DNA of 64,000 nt from Zobellia uliginosa. GTDB lineage: Bacteria > Bacteroidota > Bacteroidia > Flavobacteriales > Flavobacteriaceae. The notes beneath the pieces are model-generated. The model made no database searches and was not told the origin of the DNA. It was given only the letters and a program-made list of their open reading frames with translations. Position numbers and translations under genes: made by a program. Where the stretch lies: the NCBI RefSeq assembly GCF_900156625.1, contig NZ_FTOB01000002.1, positions 862,275 through 926,274 of the forward strand, read 5' to 3'. Shown here piece after piece: positions 19,001 to 28,041 of this stretch (the first letter of the stretch is position 1; the number at the start of each line of letters is the position of its first letter).

Positions 19001-19529
19001 GGTGGATCCTACTTATGACCGTACGTATTTAGGAAGTCGTATCCCTAAATATACTTATGGGGCCAACATCAACCTGAACTATAAGAATTTCGACTTTTCC
19101 GTTTTTCTTCAGGGTGTTGGGGGCGTAAAAGGCCAATTGACCAATTATGCCGGTTATGCCTTCTTTAACCTAGGAAATATTCAACAATGGCAAATGGATG
19201 GTCGGTTTGATCCGAACAATCCGGTACGCTACCCAGATTATCCAAGGCTAGAGGTGGTTACCAATAGTGGAACACCAAACACGACCACGTCGGATTTCTG
19301 GGTGATAAACGCAGGCTACCTTCGGGTGAAAAACGTACAGTTGGGCTATAATTTCCCTAATCCGGTAACCGACCTTATCGGTATCGATAACCTTAGGGTC
19401 TATGTAGGGGCCGAGAATTTACATTCCTTCAACTCTTACCGTGATGGATGGGACCCTGAAATCAATTCGGCAGGAGGCTATTACCCTATTTTAACGACCT
19501 ACACCTTTGGTTTAAACTTAAAATTTTAG
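16089..19529 (+). CDS. SusC/RagA-type TonB-dependent receptor with N-terminal STN domain
   Basis: 1146 residues from the ATG at 16089. An upstream GTG (16044) is less likely because the ATG starts the signal region ending NLHANSYSQ. Order of domains: signal peptide, STN signalling domain (about 50-105, SIEANNETIESVLKKIE), carboxypeptidase-regulatory-like beta-sandwich (about 135-210, SGVITDELGVPLAGANV), TonB plug (about 215-330, with the SusC signatures DEVVVVGFGTQKK, ITGQMPGVTV, VLKDASSAAIYGARSANGVILITTK) and a 22-strand outer-membrane barrel to the terminal Phe. It imports oligomers bound by the SusD partner using TonB energy. The STN domain fits regulation through the adjacent FecR/sigma pair. 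Confidence 0.95.
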   Translation: MEKKPLFFILMKNILNKNRTVKISILMFALALFNLHANSYSQSKKVSIEANNETIESVLKKIESQSQFRFFYKTGQLNVSKRVTLNVEKTPIKEVLQMVFGDGVTYTMVKNQIVLKNKSPEPPSVNTTVSSKADQDQQSVSGVITDELGVPLAGANVVEKGTTNGVTADFDGNFSLELTSDDAVLVISYIGFATKEIPVAGQTTFNIQLVESAAGLDEVVVVGFGTQKKVNVIGSVSQVSSKDIENRPVTQVSQAITGQMPGVTVVQRSGRPGQSAGNISVRGVGSFGATPDALVLIDGIAGSMNDINPDDIKSISVLKDASSAAIYGARSANGVILITTKTGSENKFSINYNSYVGFNAATELPKFVNSWEYAEMYNIASGSNSFTEEDIAKYKAQDDPDNYPNTKFLEDLFSKNGIQTSHTLTLNGGDEKNKYYVSAGILEQDGIIPKNSFSRYNVRMNLQNKLGDKFELNTRFFGSVEKREEPQVTGNKGLGYQSEASRSTDASNNSGSFMTQLVSNAVRYPAVELGRDSQGNFGIGPESGGTPVAWLASDSYLENPRTKAGVNVKLDYRPNDNLVFSAIGGYNFTLHEERSYYASQRLNEAVYLGQSYLNQYSNKEIYKTLQFTGEWSKEVGVHDFSFLGGYSFENEEFSFFNGYRQDFASNDYTVLDLGSAENQQSSGFDAEWALQSFFSRLKYSFDERYLFEATLRYDGSSRFPKSNKYAVFPAAALGWRASQENFLSDVSWLSNLKFKASWGILGNQNIGNYPYQTVLASGRDYALGGGLSTGAAYSTYRDANIKWESTETTDVGVETGFFDGKLTFNATYFRRNTTDVLFKPSSSVSSVLGVGISETNTGAVKNSGWEFDMGYRDTKGDFSYSINGNFSVIDNEVVTLGLGNVEQPNGYVGNGSDLFVGFPMQMYYGYKTDGVFLNDGEIANWPDQSAVNPTSQAGDFRYKDISGPDGVPDGKVDPTYDRTYLGSRIPKYTYGANINLNYKNFDFSVFLQGVGGVKGQLTNYAGYAFFNLGNIQQWQMDGRFDPNNPVRYPDYPRLEVVTNSGTPNTTTSDFWVINAGYLRVKNVQLGYNFPNPVTDLIGIDNLRVYVGAENLHSFNSYRDGWDPEINSAGGYYPILTTYTFGLNLKF

Positions 19530-19532
19530 AAC

Positions 19533-21203
19533 ATGACAAACTTTTTATATACATATAGAGCTCGCATATCAGGTTTTGGCCGGTTTGTTGTTTTGGCAAT
19601 GGTATTGCTAATGGTTTTGGCCTGTGACAAGGAATTGGAACAATTTCCGAGTAATGCCTTCGCGAAGGATAATTTTTGGACTTCAGAATCGAATGCCAAT
19701 ATTGCGCTTACCGGCGCCTATCGAGGTGCCATTGAATACGGTACACAGGTAGTGCCATCGGACTGGTGGACCTACTGTGGAATTGTTTTTATGGAATTTG
19801 CCACTGACAACGCTTACGATCGTAGGGGCGATAATTCTACCCAAAACCGTTTGACCGATGGCACCTTGTTGCCTAATAACAATGTGGTTAATGGCTATTG
19901 GAAAGGATCGTACAAGCGTATTGCCATTTGTAACGATTTCTTGGAGAATGTGGGTAATGTTGATATGGATCAGGCCAAAATCGACAGAATGACGGCCGAA
20001 GTACGGTTTTTACGTGCCGCTACCTATTTCTACATTTCCCAGTTCTGGGGAAGCGCGCCTTTGGTTACAACTACATTGACGCCCGACGAAGCCAATAATG
20101 TAGATAAGGCCACAAAGGCCGAATTGGTTGCTTTTGTAATCAGTGAATTAAAAGCGGCGGCAGAAGATTTGCCTTCCTTTGCAGAATTATCCGGTTCGGA
20201 AGCGGGAAGGGCGAGCAAACAAGCTGCTTTGGCATTTTTAGGAAGAATGTACCTCGGTGAAAAGAACTTTGCCGAAGCGTCTAAGGTGTACAAAGAAATC
20301 ATAGATATGGGCGAGAATAGTATCGACCCCGACTATGCTTCCCTTTTTACTCCGGCGAATGAGGCCAGTAGCGAGAACATTTTCAGCACCCAATATTTTG
20401 GAGGACAGGCAGGCAACTCCTTGCCCCAACATGCTTTCCCGGCAGTAGCTTCGGGATGGCATATTGTAAACCCCTTGGGAAGTTTGGCCGATGCGTATGG
20501 TTTTGATGACGGAACGCCTTTGTCTTATGATGACCCTAGGTTTGATTATGACGATATGGGAGCGAATCGCGATCCGCGTTTTCGATATAACCTTCTTTGG
20601 GACGGTTCTTCATTTGGTGATAAAATCTACGATTGCCACCCAGACCATAGTGAATCACTCGATCAGTTGACCTACTCGAAGCAGGCTACAAGAACAGGGT
20701 ATGGGTTGCGAAAGTTTTTCGATGAATCGTTTAACGGGAACCTAAAAACCGATTACGGGGGAAATGTTCCGATCATACGATACGCCGAAGTATTGTTGAG
20801 TTATTTGGAAGCCGAACTTGAGGCCGGAAACCCCATCACGCAACAGTTGTTGGATGAGACCATCAACAAGGTTAGGGGAAGGGCGTCCGTAGGCCTTCCG
20901 GCTATCACCGAAACCGATGCCGCGACCCTTCGTCCTATTTTAAGAAATGAAAGGAGAATCGAATTGGCATTTGAAGGCCAGCGTCTATGGGATATTTTTA
21001 GATGGGGCATTGGCGACGAGGTTTTGGTAGGTGATTTCTGGGGTGCTCCTTTTCCCGATTCTACCCTATATCCGACTACATCAAAGAAAATCGATCCGCA
21101 ATCGCGATGGTATGTGACTACAAAGAATTTTAGAATGGGAATAGATGATGTTTGGCCCATACCGGAATCAGAGGTGAACGTTAATCCTAAATTAGGCAAC
21201 TAA
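19533..21203 (+). CDS. SusD/RagB family outer-membrane lipoprotein
   Basis: 556 residues. A lipoprotein signal ends in LMVLAC (Cys33), followed by the usual DKELEQFP. SusD features: NFWTSESNANIALTGAYRG, the TPR-like helices KIDRMTAEVRFLRAATYF, VPIIRYAEVLLSYLEAELE and RNERRIELAFEGQRLWDIFRW. It binds glycan or another polymer at the surface and forms a lid over the SusC channel. It begins 3 nt after the susC stop, so the pair is co-translated. Confidence 0.95.
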   Translation: MTNFLYTYRARISGFGRFVVLAMVLLMVLACDKELEQFPSNAFAKDNFWTSESNANIALTGAYRGAIEYGTQVVPSDWWTYCGIVFMEFATDNAYDRRGDNSTQNRLTDGTLLPNNNVVNGYWKGSYKRIAICNDFLENVGNVDMDQAKIDRMTAEVRFLRAATYFYISQFWGSAPLVTTTLTPDEANNVDKATKAELVAFVISELKAAAEDLPSFAELSGSEAGRASKQAALAFLGRMYLGEKNFAEASKVYKEIIDMGENSIDPDYASLFTPANEASSENIFSTQYFGGQAGNSLPQHAFPAVASGWHIVNPLGSLADAYGFDDGTPLSYDDPRFDYDDMGANRDPRFRYNLLWDGSSFGDKIYDCHPDHSESLDQLTYSKQATRTGYGLRKFFDESFNGNLKTDYGGNVPIIRYAEVLLSYLEAELEAGNPITQQLLDETINKVRGRASVGLPAITETDAATLRPILRNERRIELAFEGQRLWDIFRWGIGDEVLVGDFWGAPFPDSTLYPTTSKKIDPQSRWYVTTKNFRMGIDDVWPIPESEVNVNPKLGN

Positions 21204-21205
21204 AA

Positions 21206-23734
21206 ATGACGATTAAAAGAAGAAAGTTTATACAAAATTTAGGACTTGCCGTGCCCATGTTGGCAAGTCCTTTAAATCCCATTCTTGCAAAAGAAATGGC
21301 TTTTACCAACGAAATGCCAGCTCGGAGTGATAGCTCTTCTTTTTCGGTAGATTTTACAAAATTGAACGAGAGGGTATGGATCGGTAGTTCGTTCTGGGCC
21401 GTACCTATGGAAGACTGGGAAATTAAGAATGACCGACTCGAGTTTTCCGGGGCGGAAATACAATCAAGGCTCCATATACTCACCCATGTACTGGGTGATG
21501 GTGAAGGTGATTTTACCATTTCTGGAAACTTGGGTTTGTTGGAAAACAAGGGCAATAAAGGTGGTGCCGGTTTTGCCGTGGGTATTAAAGACCGTACCGA
21601 CCCCGATAGTGTAAAGGCCGCCTGTTATTTTGGAAAGGGCATTTCCGTTGGGGTAAGCTTGGAAGGGAAGGCCTATATAGATGATAAAATGGAAACGTTG
21701 CCCAGCGGCTTCAATTTTGATAATTTTTCACTAGAGCTTAAAGGAAAGCATAAGGCCGGTTCTACGGAACTGAGCCTTCTACTTACCGATGCCAACGGAA
21801 TGACAAAGCGTCTGCAATATCTTGTAAAAGGGAAGCTGGACGGTTTGATCGCCTTGGAAAACAAGGGGAAGCAAAAAAGGGAAAGTACCTTTTGGTGGGG
21901 CGATTTGCAATTGTCGGGCACAAAGATCCAACATAGGCAAGAACAGAGTTTTGGTCCTATTTTATGGGCTATGTATACGCTCTCAAGGGGTAGGTTGAAG
22001 CTCACGGCCCAACTTCCTCCTATAGGGGCCAAAGATTCACAAAAGGTAGAACTTGAGTTTTTCAGGAAGGGAAAATGGGTAAAAGAGGCAAAAGGCCAAA
22101 TTGACCCTGTTTCCTTTACCTCAATTTTTATTATTGACGGCTGGGACGCTTCCGAAGACATCAAGTACCGTTTGCGGTACAGTTTCGATAAAGAAAGACA
22201 CAGCTATGAAGGCGTAATACGGCAGGAGCCAACGGACAGGTCTTTGGTCTTTGGGGGGCTCACTTGTCAGCACGCCATGGGATTTCCGTATCGACCGCTA
22301 GTTGAAAATCTCGAGAAGTCGAATCCCGATATACTTTATTTTTCAGGGGACCAGTTATATGAGGGCAACGGAGGTTATCCCATAAAAAGACAACCCGAAG
22401 ATAAGGCCATCTTGAATTATTTAGGCAAATGGTACATGTTCGGCTGGGCCTTTGGCGAAGTGCTGAGGGATAGACCTAGTATCTGTACCCCCGATGACCA
22501 CGATGTATATCAAGGCAACCTATGGGGGGAAGGAGGCGAAGGAATCTCATTTGAAGATTGGGAAAAGGTACGCGATGCCCATGGAGGCCTTGTGCAAACG
22601 CCCAACTTTGTAAATGTGGTAAACAAGACCCAATGTGGTCATATGCCGGACCCCTATGATCCGACACCGATGAAGTCGAATATCAGTACATGGTATACCC
22701 ATTTGGTCTATGGCAAGGTAAGTTTTGCCATTGTCAGTGACCGACTCTTTAAATCGGGACCCGAAATGGTGAGGCCGGGTAAGGGGAGGATCGATCACCT
22801 TACCGAACCGGCCAAACCCGGGGAACTGGAGGCTGATGAGCTGACCTTTGTGGGACAACGACAACTCGATTTTTTAAACGATTGGGTAGGGGACTGGAAA
22901 GGGGCCAATATGAAAGTGTTGCTTAGCCAGACCTTGTTCTCGAATGTGGGAACACATCACGGACCCAAAAAACAGTTTTTGTTCGGGGACCTCGATTCGG
23001 GCGGATGGCCAAAATCGAAAAGGGACAAGGTAATTGAAACCATTAGAAAAGCTTGTGCCTTCCATATTAATGGCGACCAGCATTTGCCTTTTGTGGTTCA
23101 GTACAGTATAGATGAGCCCAGGGATGGGGGGTGGACCTTTTGCACACCGGCTATTTCTACAGGATACCCAAGGTGGGGACAGCCCGATTCGGTAAATGTA
23201 CCCTTTACCGATAGACCAGGCCACGGACTGCCGAATACGGGCTGCTACCGCGATGGTTTTGGAAATGACAACTATATTTATGCAGTAGGTAACCCGACCG
23301 ATGATTTTGATGAAGAAAGCGATCGCTATAAAAAGGCGCAAAAGAAGTCATCGGGCTATGGTATCGTTACCTTTGATACCATGGAACGTACCATAAAAAT
23401 GGAAGCCATTCGCTTTTTGGCCGATTTGGAACGTACTTCCGAGGAAAATACCTTCCCAGGATGGCCCTTGACCATTCAACAAACCGATAATGATGGTCGA
23501 CGGCCCGTTGGGTATCTTCCTAAATTGAAAATGGCCATGGCCGATCAAGTCGTGAAGGTCATTAATGAAGACACTAAAGAATTGGTGCACGCCATGAGGG
23601 TAAAAGGTGATACCTATGTCCCTTCAGTTTATCAATTGGGCAAATACACTATAATCATAGGGGAAGGAGACGCGAAAAAAACCATAAGTGGTATAGAAAT
23701 AACTATTGATTCTAGAAAGGTGATTTCTGTATAG
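21206..23734 (+). CDS. PhoD-like metallophosphoesterase (alkaline phosphatase D family), probable Tat export
   Basis: 842 residues, starting 2 nt after the susD stop. The N-terminus KRRKFIQNLGLAVPM is a twin-arginine-type signal (R5-R6). Residues ~25-250 are beta-rich, possibly a carbohydrate- or polymer-binding module. The catalytic part (about 345-700) has the metal-ligand pieces expected for PhoD/metallophosphoesterases: LTCQHAMGFPY, DILYFSGDQLYEG, CTPDDHDVYQGN, SQTLFSN and HINGDQHLPFV. It should hydrolyse phosphomono- or diesters in the periplasm. Position between susD and a sulfatase ties it to polymer use. Substrate unknown. Confidence 0.82.
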   Translation: MTIKRRKFIQNLGLAVPMLASPLNPILAKEMAFTNEMPARSDSSSFSVDFTKLNERVWIGSSFWAVPMEDWEIKNDRLEFSGAEIQSRLHILTHVLGDGEGDFTISGNLGLLENKGNKGGAGFAVGIKDRTDPDSVKAACYFGKGISVGVSLEGKAYIDDKMETLPSGFNFDNFSLELKGKHKAGSTELSLLLTDANGMTKRLQYLVKGKLDGLIALENKGKQKRESTFWWGDLQLSGTKIQHRQEQSFGPILWAMYTLSRGRLKLTAQLPPIGAKDSQKVELEFFRKGKWVKEAKGQIDPVSFTSIFIIDGWDASEDIKYRLRYSFDKERHSYEGVIRQEPTDRSLVFGGLTCQHAMGFPYRPLVENLEKSNPDILYFSGDQLYEGNGGYPIKRQPEDKAILNYLGKWYMFGWAFGEVLRDRPSICTPDDHDVYQGNLWGEGGEGISFEDWEKVRDAHGGLVQTPNFVNVVNKTQCGHMPDPYDPTPMKSNISTWYTHLVYGKVSFAIVSDRLFKSGPEMVRPGKGRIDHLTEPAKPGELEADELTFVGQRQLDFLNDWVGDWKGANMKVLLSQTLFSNVGTHHGPKKQFLFGDLDSGGWPKSKRDKVIETIRKACAFHINGDQHLPFVVQYSIDEPRDGGWTFCTPAISTGYPRWGQPDSVNVPFTDRPGHGLPNTGCYRDGFGNDNYIYAVGNPTDDFDEESDRYKKAQKKSSGYGIVTFDTMERTIKMEAIRFLADLERTSEENTFPGWPLTIQQTDNDGRRPVGYLPKLKMAMADQVVKVINEDTKELVHAMRVKGDTYVPSVYQLGKYTIIIGEGDAKKTISGIEITIDSRKVISV

Positions 23735-23786
23735 GTGAAAAGCTATAAATTTGAGTGTAAATTAATTTATAAATACAAAACGATTC

Positions 23787-25349
23787 ATGACAAGTTTAAG
23801 GAATTATTTTTTGAATGGCGCCATCCTGTTACTGGTGTTGTCGGGCTGTAAGTCCAAAGAAGAAAAAACGGTCGTAAAGGACGATAGTCCCAAACAACCC
23901 AATATTGTCTTCATTTATATGGATGATTTGGGATATGGCGACCTAAGTGCATATGGTGCCACTGAATTGAGTACGCCCAATATCGATGCCTTGGCAGAGG
24001 GCGGCGTGCAGTTCACCAATGGTTATGCCACTTCGGCCACCTGTACGCCGAGTCGCTATGCCATACTTACCGGACGCTATCCTTGGAGGAACAAAGATGC
24101 CAAAATACTTCCGGGTACGGCTCCTTTGATTATCAGTACCGATCAACTGACCGTTCCAAAAATGTTAAAGAAAAAAGGCTATACTACGGGTATCGTAGGT
24201 AAGTGGCATTTAGGTCTGGGAAGCGGAAACGTAAACTGGAACGAAAGGGTTACCCCTGGTCCAAATGAGGTTGGTTTCGATTATTCCTATATATTGGCGG
24301 CCACTCAAGATAGGGTGCCTACCGTTTATATTAAAGACGGACATGTTGACGGTTTAGACCCCAACGACCCTATAGAAGTGAGCTACAAGGAAAATTTTGA
24401 GGGAGAGCCTACTGGATTGGACAACCCGGAATTGACCACAATGAAATGGCATCACGGTCATAACAACAGTATTGTGAACGGTATTCCACGTATCGGTTAC
24501 ATGAAAGGTGGAGAAGCGGCAAAATGGAGCGATGTAGATATGGCCGACCACTTTTTGGCCAAGGCCCAGGCCTATGTGAAAGACCATAAAGACAAGCCCT
24601 TTTTTCTATACTACGCTTTGCAGCAACCTCACGTACCGCGTACGCCACATCCAAGATTTGCCGGAAAGTCGGGAATGGGACCACGAGGCGATGTTATTCT
24701 TGAAGCGGATTGGGTTGTTGGTGAATTTATGAAGACATTAGAGGAACAGGGGCTTTTAGAGAACACCTTGATCGTATTTTCCAGTGATAACGGTCCTGTC
24801 GTAAATGATGGCTACTATGATGATGCCGAAGAGAAACTAGGAAATCATACTCCATCAGGTCCTTTACGTGGTGGAAAGTATAGCTTGTACGATGCCGGTA
24901 CACGAGTGCCTTTTATTACGTATTGGAAAGGTAAGATCGCTCCTGCTAAATCGGATGCCCTGGTATGCCAAGTAGATTTACTTACCTCAATGGCCGCTTT
25001 GGTAGGTAGTGATAAAAAAGGTGAGGATAGCGAAAACTTTTTGGACGCCCTAATGGGAAAAAGCGACCAAGGTAGAACAGAATTGGTTTTAGAGGCGGGT
25101 TCAAGAACAGCTTTTAGAAAAGGGGACTGGGTCATGATTCCTCCTTATAAAGGTGCTGCCATAAACAAGCAGGTGAATATAGAATTGGGTAATGATAGTG
25201 AATATCAACTGTACAACCTTAAGGAAGATATTGGGCAGACCAAGAACTTGGCCAAGGAAAACCCTGAAAAACTTCAGGAAATGATTCAAGGTTTTGAAGC
25301 CATAAGGGGAAAGAATGACGTTGAGATCAAAGAACTGGAGTTGAAATAA
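23787..25349 (+). CDS. Formylglycine-dependent sulfatase, lipoprotein
   Basis: 520 residues. Lipobox LSGC (Cys21). The alkaline phosphatase-fold sulfatase signature CTPSR begins at Cys86, which would be converted to formylglycine, followed by YAILTGRYPW. Metal ligands are seen in FIYMDDLGYGD and in the distal SSDNGP motif; GKWHLG and HVPRTPH are also typical. It removes sulfate esters, probably from an algal or other sulfated polysaccharide, in the periplasm or at the surface. It is the last gene of the Sus locus. A TAAATTTG at 23746-23753 may give it an extra promoter. Confidence 0.92.
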   Translation: MTSLRNYFLNGAILLLVLSGCKSKEEKTVVKDDSPKQPNIVFIYMDDLGYGDLSAYGATELSTPNIDALAEGGVQFTNGYATSATCTPSRYAILTGRYPWRNKDAKILPGTAPLIISTDQLTVPKMLKKKGYTTGIVGKWHLGLGSGNVNWNERVTPGPNEVGFDYSYILAATQDRVPTVYIKDGHVDGLDPNDPIEVSYKENFEGEPTGLDNPELTTMKWHHGHNNSIVNGIPRIGYMKGGEAAKWSDVDMADHFLAKAQAYVKDHKDKPFFLYYALQQPHVPRTPHPRFAGKSGMGPRGDVILEADWVVGEFMKTLEEQGLLENTLIVFSSDNGPVVNDGYYDDAEEKLGNHTPSGPLRGGKYSLYDAGTRVPFITYWKGKIAPAKSDALVCQVDLLTSMAALVGSDKKGEDSENFLDALMGKSDQGRTELVLEAGSRTAFRKGDWVMIPPYKGAAINKQVNIELGNDSEYQLYNLKEDIGQTKNLAKENPEKLQEMIQGFEAIRGKNDVEIKELELK

Positions 25350-25408
25350 TCGACTCTTAATCGGTATTGTCTTTCGTGATTTTTATCGAAGGATACCTCA
25401 CAGTTCAC

Positions 25409-25413
25409 CCATA
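25409..25413. repeat. Candidate 5-bp target duplication (CCATA), left copy
   Basis: CCATA directly precedes the outer end of the left IS copy and is repeated at 30035-30039 directly after the outer end of the right copy. Neither IS copy has matching flanks by itself, which fits insertion of the whole unit as one composite transposon. Five matching bases can arise by chance, so this is suggestive only. Confidence 0.45.
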
Positions 25414-25893
25414 ACCTGAGTTCGATTAATAATATTTGATTATTAGACAGCAAAAAAGATAGATTTTTAGTAAGTTAAAGTGTTGAAATTTAATTTTTTA
25501 ATCTAAAAATCTATCTTTTATAACTTACTCTAAAGTCACAGGAATTTTCTGTTTAGTCGATGAATTTTGTAAGGAATATGCTGAAGTAGTGGATAAAGCC
25601 CTTATTGGGAATAAAGCAAAGCGTCCTTCGATAATGTCTCAAAGTGAAATAATCACACTAGCAATTATTTTCCAATTAAGTGGGTTTAGAACCTTTAAAC
25701 ACTTCTATGTTTTCTATGTAAAGACTCATATGAATAATAATTTTTCCTGCCACAGTTTCCTATAATAGATTTACAGAACTAATGCAAGAGAACTTAATGG
25801 CTATTTGCACATAGCTTCCTGCCAAAAAAACTAAGTATCAAATTTCAAACCATAAAAACTAATCAAACAACTTTGTTTTAATCGAACTCAGGT
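25414..25893 (+). mobile_element. Defective IS982-family copy (internal deletion)
   Basis: 480 bp against 1000 bp for the intact copy, with both 16-bp terminal repeats retained. The transposase start ATG is changed (TTTTATAA where the intact copy has TATGATAA). A 9-bp insertion (TTTTCTATG) follows CACTTCTATG near 25710, a stop appears in CCTATAATAG, and about 535 bp of the centre, including the catalytic core, are missing with the junction near 25805. It could still be moved in trans by the intact transposase. Confidence 0.9.
25458..25515. repeat. 13-bp inverted repeats enclosing a 32-bp segment (orientation A)
   Basis: GATAGATTTTTAG (25458-25470) and CTAAAAATCTATC (25503-25515) are perfect inverted repeats. 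The 32 bp between them (25471-25502) match the reverse complement of the corresponding segment in the intact IS (29092-29123) at 28 of 32 positions by hand alignment, but do not align well directly. The segment therefore lies inverted relative to the other copy. Confidence 0.8.
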
Positions 25894-25985
25894 TTATAGT
25901 AATTTGGTTTTACGACAAACTTCACTACTGCGGTTTGACCAAATCCAATATCAATATGAGAAATTAATATCAACGCATAACTAAA

Positions 25986-27467
25986 CTAGAGCAAGTTAAT
26001 TAATTTATGACTTGAGATTTTGTTTGTTGATAGACTGTATTTTGCTTTGATTTTTTCCAACTTCTCACAATAACCTTGCTCAGCAAGCCAAATATCACCT
26101 CTATAAATCCGATTAGGACCTGAGTCTCTATATTTTTGAATGATGATATTTATATCCTCAGTAAACTCTTTGGCATAATATTCATCTTCTCCATTTGGTT
26201 CGTCCCAGTGTAGTTCAAACCTTGTAAGCACTTCTCCTAACTCCATAGAGCACGTTTTTTCTTTTATTTTTGCTCCTCCGCTTGCTGTAAGAATGTACAT
26301 TCGCCATTTTAATGGATGATCTTTTATTTTTTCGCAAGCATTTATTAAATCTAAAAACATTTGATCACAATCAGGTATACTCCAACTTGATAAGGTAGTA
26401 AAATATGAATCTACCATTTCTCTTTTCCAAGACGTTTCTTCCCAGTATGTTAGAGGTGAACGTCTTAATTTTTCGCTTGTTACTTCTGATATAGCTTCGG
26501 GAGTTTCAGTAAGATAATCTGATGCGGTGATCATCCTAACATCCAATATAGAACCTGTCTTCCAATCATCAGGGTTTTCAATTATCTTGACAACTGTTTC
26601 GCCAAGTTCTTGTCTCAAAATTTTTAATGTTTCTGAAATAGAGAATAAACTAAAAACATTGAACGAACACATAGGTTCTGAATAACCTGGTTCAAAATGG
26701 ATTCTAAATGAAACGGAAATCTCTCTAGGTAAATGATGGGCTTTCAAAAATGTTTTATTTGCTACACAAACTTCCAATTGGTTTTTTGACATTAATTTCA
26801 GACACCAACTTGCCGTAGATGGGGCTTCTATGACTTTCAAATTTAATTCTGTCACTACACCTATTTCGGCTGCAGCACCGCCTTTTAAAGACCAAAGGAT
26901 ATCAGGATGGGAATGTTCATTTACGACTAATGTCTCTCCGCTCCAAAGAACTATTTTAGCACTTTCTACATGTTGACACCCAAGACCATACTTTCTACTA
27001 AGTATAAAGTCCCAACCTGCTGTAGTAAAATGCCCCCCAGCATGTACATCAAAACAATCACCATGAGGAAGAGCTTTATTGTTTTGATGAAGTAGGTATA
27101 TTATTTTCCCTAAAATACATCCTGGCTGAAGAGAGATGATGTTTTCATTTAAATGACAGTTATCCATCATAGATAAATTTATCATTATACCGTCACAAGA
27201 AGCGCCATTAAAATATCCATGTCCGCCAGATCTAACAGAAACCGAAGTATTCTCATAAATTTCTAATGATGTTAATAAAGACAATACTCTGGCTACTCCC
27301 CAATCGCTACAAGGTGATACTACAATTTGAGGAATTATTGCTTCGCGATTATGCATTTGAGAATACGTGGGGAAGTATTCTCCATTAGTTTCTTCATATT
27401 TGATTCCTACTTTGTCAAGCTCCTTTTTTAGGAGTATTATCTTTTTATTATTTGAGGTGTTTTTCAT
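25986..27467 (-). CDS. FAD-linked oxidase of the berberine bridge enzyme (BBE)-like family
   Basis: 493 residues. FAD-binding PCMH fold in the first ~220 residues: SVRSGGHGYFNG contains the His used for 8-alpha-histidyl FAD, and HGDCFDVHAGGHF contains a Cys at the place of the 6-S-cysteinyl link, so bicovalent FAD is plausible. The C-terminus (IYRGDIWLAEQGYCEKLEKIKAKYS) resembles the BBE domain. Such enzymes oxidise sugars, alcohols or amines with O2. No signal peptide was found, so it is probably cytosolic. It is cargo of the composite transposon, AT-rich compared with the chromosome. Substrate unknown. Confidence 0.82.
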   Translation of the reverse strand: MKNTSNNKKIILLKKELDKVGIKYEETNGEYFPTYSQMHNREAIIPQIVVSPCSDWGVARVLSLLTSLEIYENTSVSVRSGGHGYFNGASCDGIMINLSMMDNCHLNENIISLQPGCILGKIIYLLHQNNKALPHGDCFDVHAGGHFTTAGWDFILSRKYGLGCQHVESAKIVLWSGETLVVNEHSHPDILWSLKGGAAAEIGVVTELNLKVIEAPSTASWCLKLMSKNQLEVCVANKTFLKAHHLPREISVSFRIHFEPGYSEPMCSFNVFSLFSISETLKILRQELGETVVKIIENPDDWKTGSILDVRMITASDYLTETPEAISEVTSEKLRRSPLTYWEETSWKREMVDSYFTTLSSWSIPDCDQMFLDLINACEKIKDHPLKWRMYILTASGGAKIKEKTCSMELGEVLTRFELHWDEPNGEDEYYAKEFTEDINIIIQKYRDSGPNRIYRGDIWLAEQGYCEKLEKIKAKYSLSTNKISSHKLINLL

Positions 27468-28041
27468 TTGGATGTTTATTGTTAAGTTAAATGTTAAAGC
27501 CCTCTAATTTGGTTGCAGATACTTTAGTTTCTATAAATGTTTTAGTTTTGTTGCATGTCAAACTACCAAAAGAATTCACATTCGATAAGCAAATCTGAGT
27601 TGCCTTTTTGTATGGGCAAGAAAATATAGTTATAATGTTCTTCAAGGTGATATTCAATATCGTTGTGAGATTTGTTGATACAGATATGTAATTTTGAAAA
27701 TGTTGATATTCTAAAGGGAGTTGTAAGAAAGAATTTCATTCTTTTGTTAAAAACTATGGATTTTCAATCCATAGTGATCCATTCTTGTTATAGATTAATC
27801 ATGTCAAGGCAGATCGTCTACTAGGCATGATTCAAATATGGACAAAGTAAATATATTAATTAGACAATACTAGCGTTGAAATGAATCGTGTCTTTTCGCG
27901 CTGATAGCTTTATCTAAGAAGTTGTTCTATACTGATTTCTGGGCTTTCCAATCCTTCATCCATCTTTCTTAGCCTTTATTTTTTACTTCGAATAATATAT
28001 AGAGTGGTATTAATGAAGCGATAAAAATTCCTATGGCAATA
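27468..28041 (-). other. 574-nt AT-rich gap between ridA and the oxidase
   Basis: Contains a minus-strand terminator-like hairpin (27749-27774), a second short dyad (AAAGAAT/ATTCTTT, 27728-27744) and a 31-codon hydrophobic frame without an ATG (27969-28064, minus). No TAnnTTTG was found in front of the oxidase. Nothing else is supported. Confidence 0.5.
27749..27774 (-). terminator. Intrinsic terminator downstream of ridA
   Basis: CTATGGATT/AATCCATAG is a perfect 9-bp stem with a 3-nt loop. On the minus strand it is followed by TTTTT. It lies about 270 nt after the ridA stop and suggests that ridA and the oxidase are not on one simple transcript. Confidence 0.6.
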
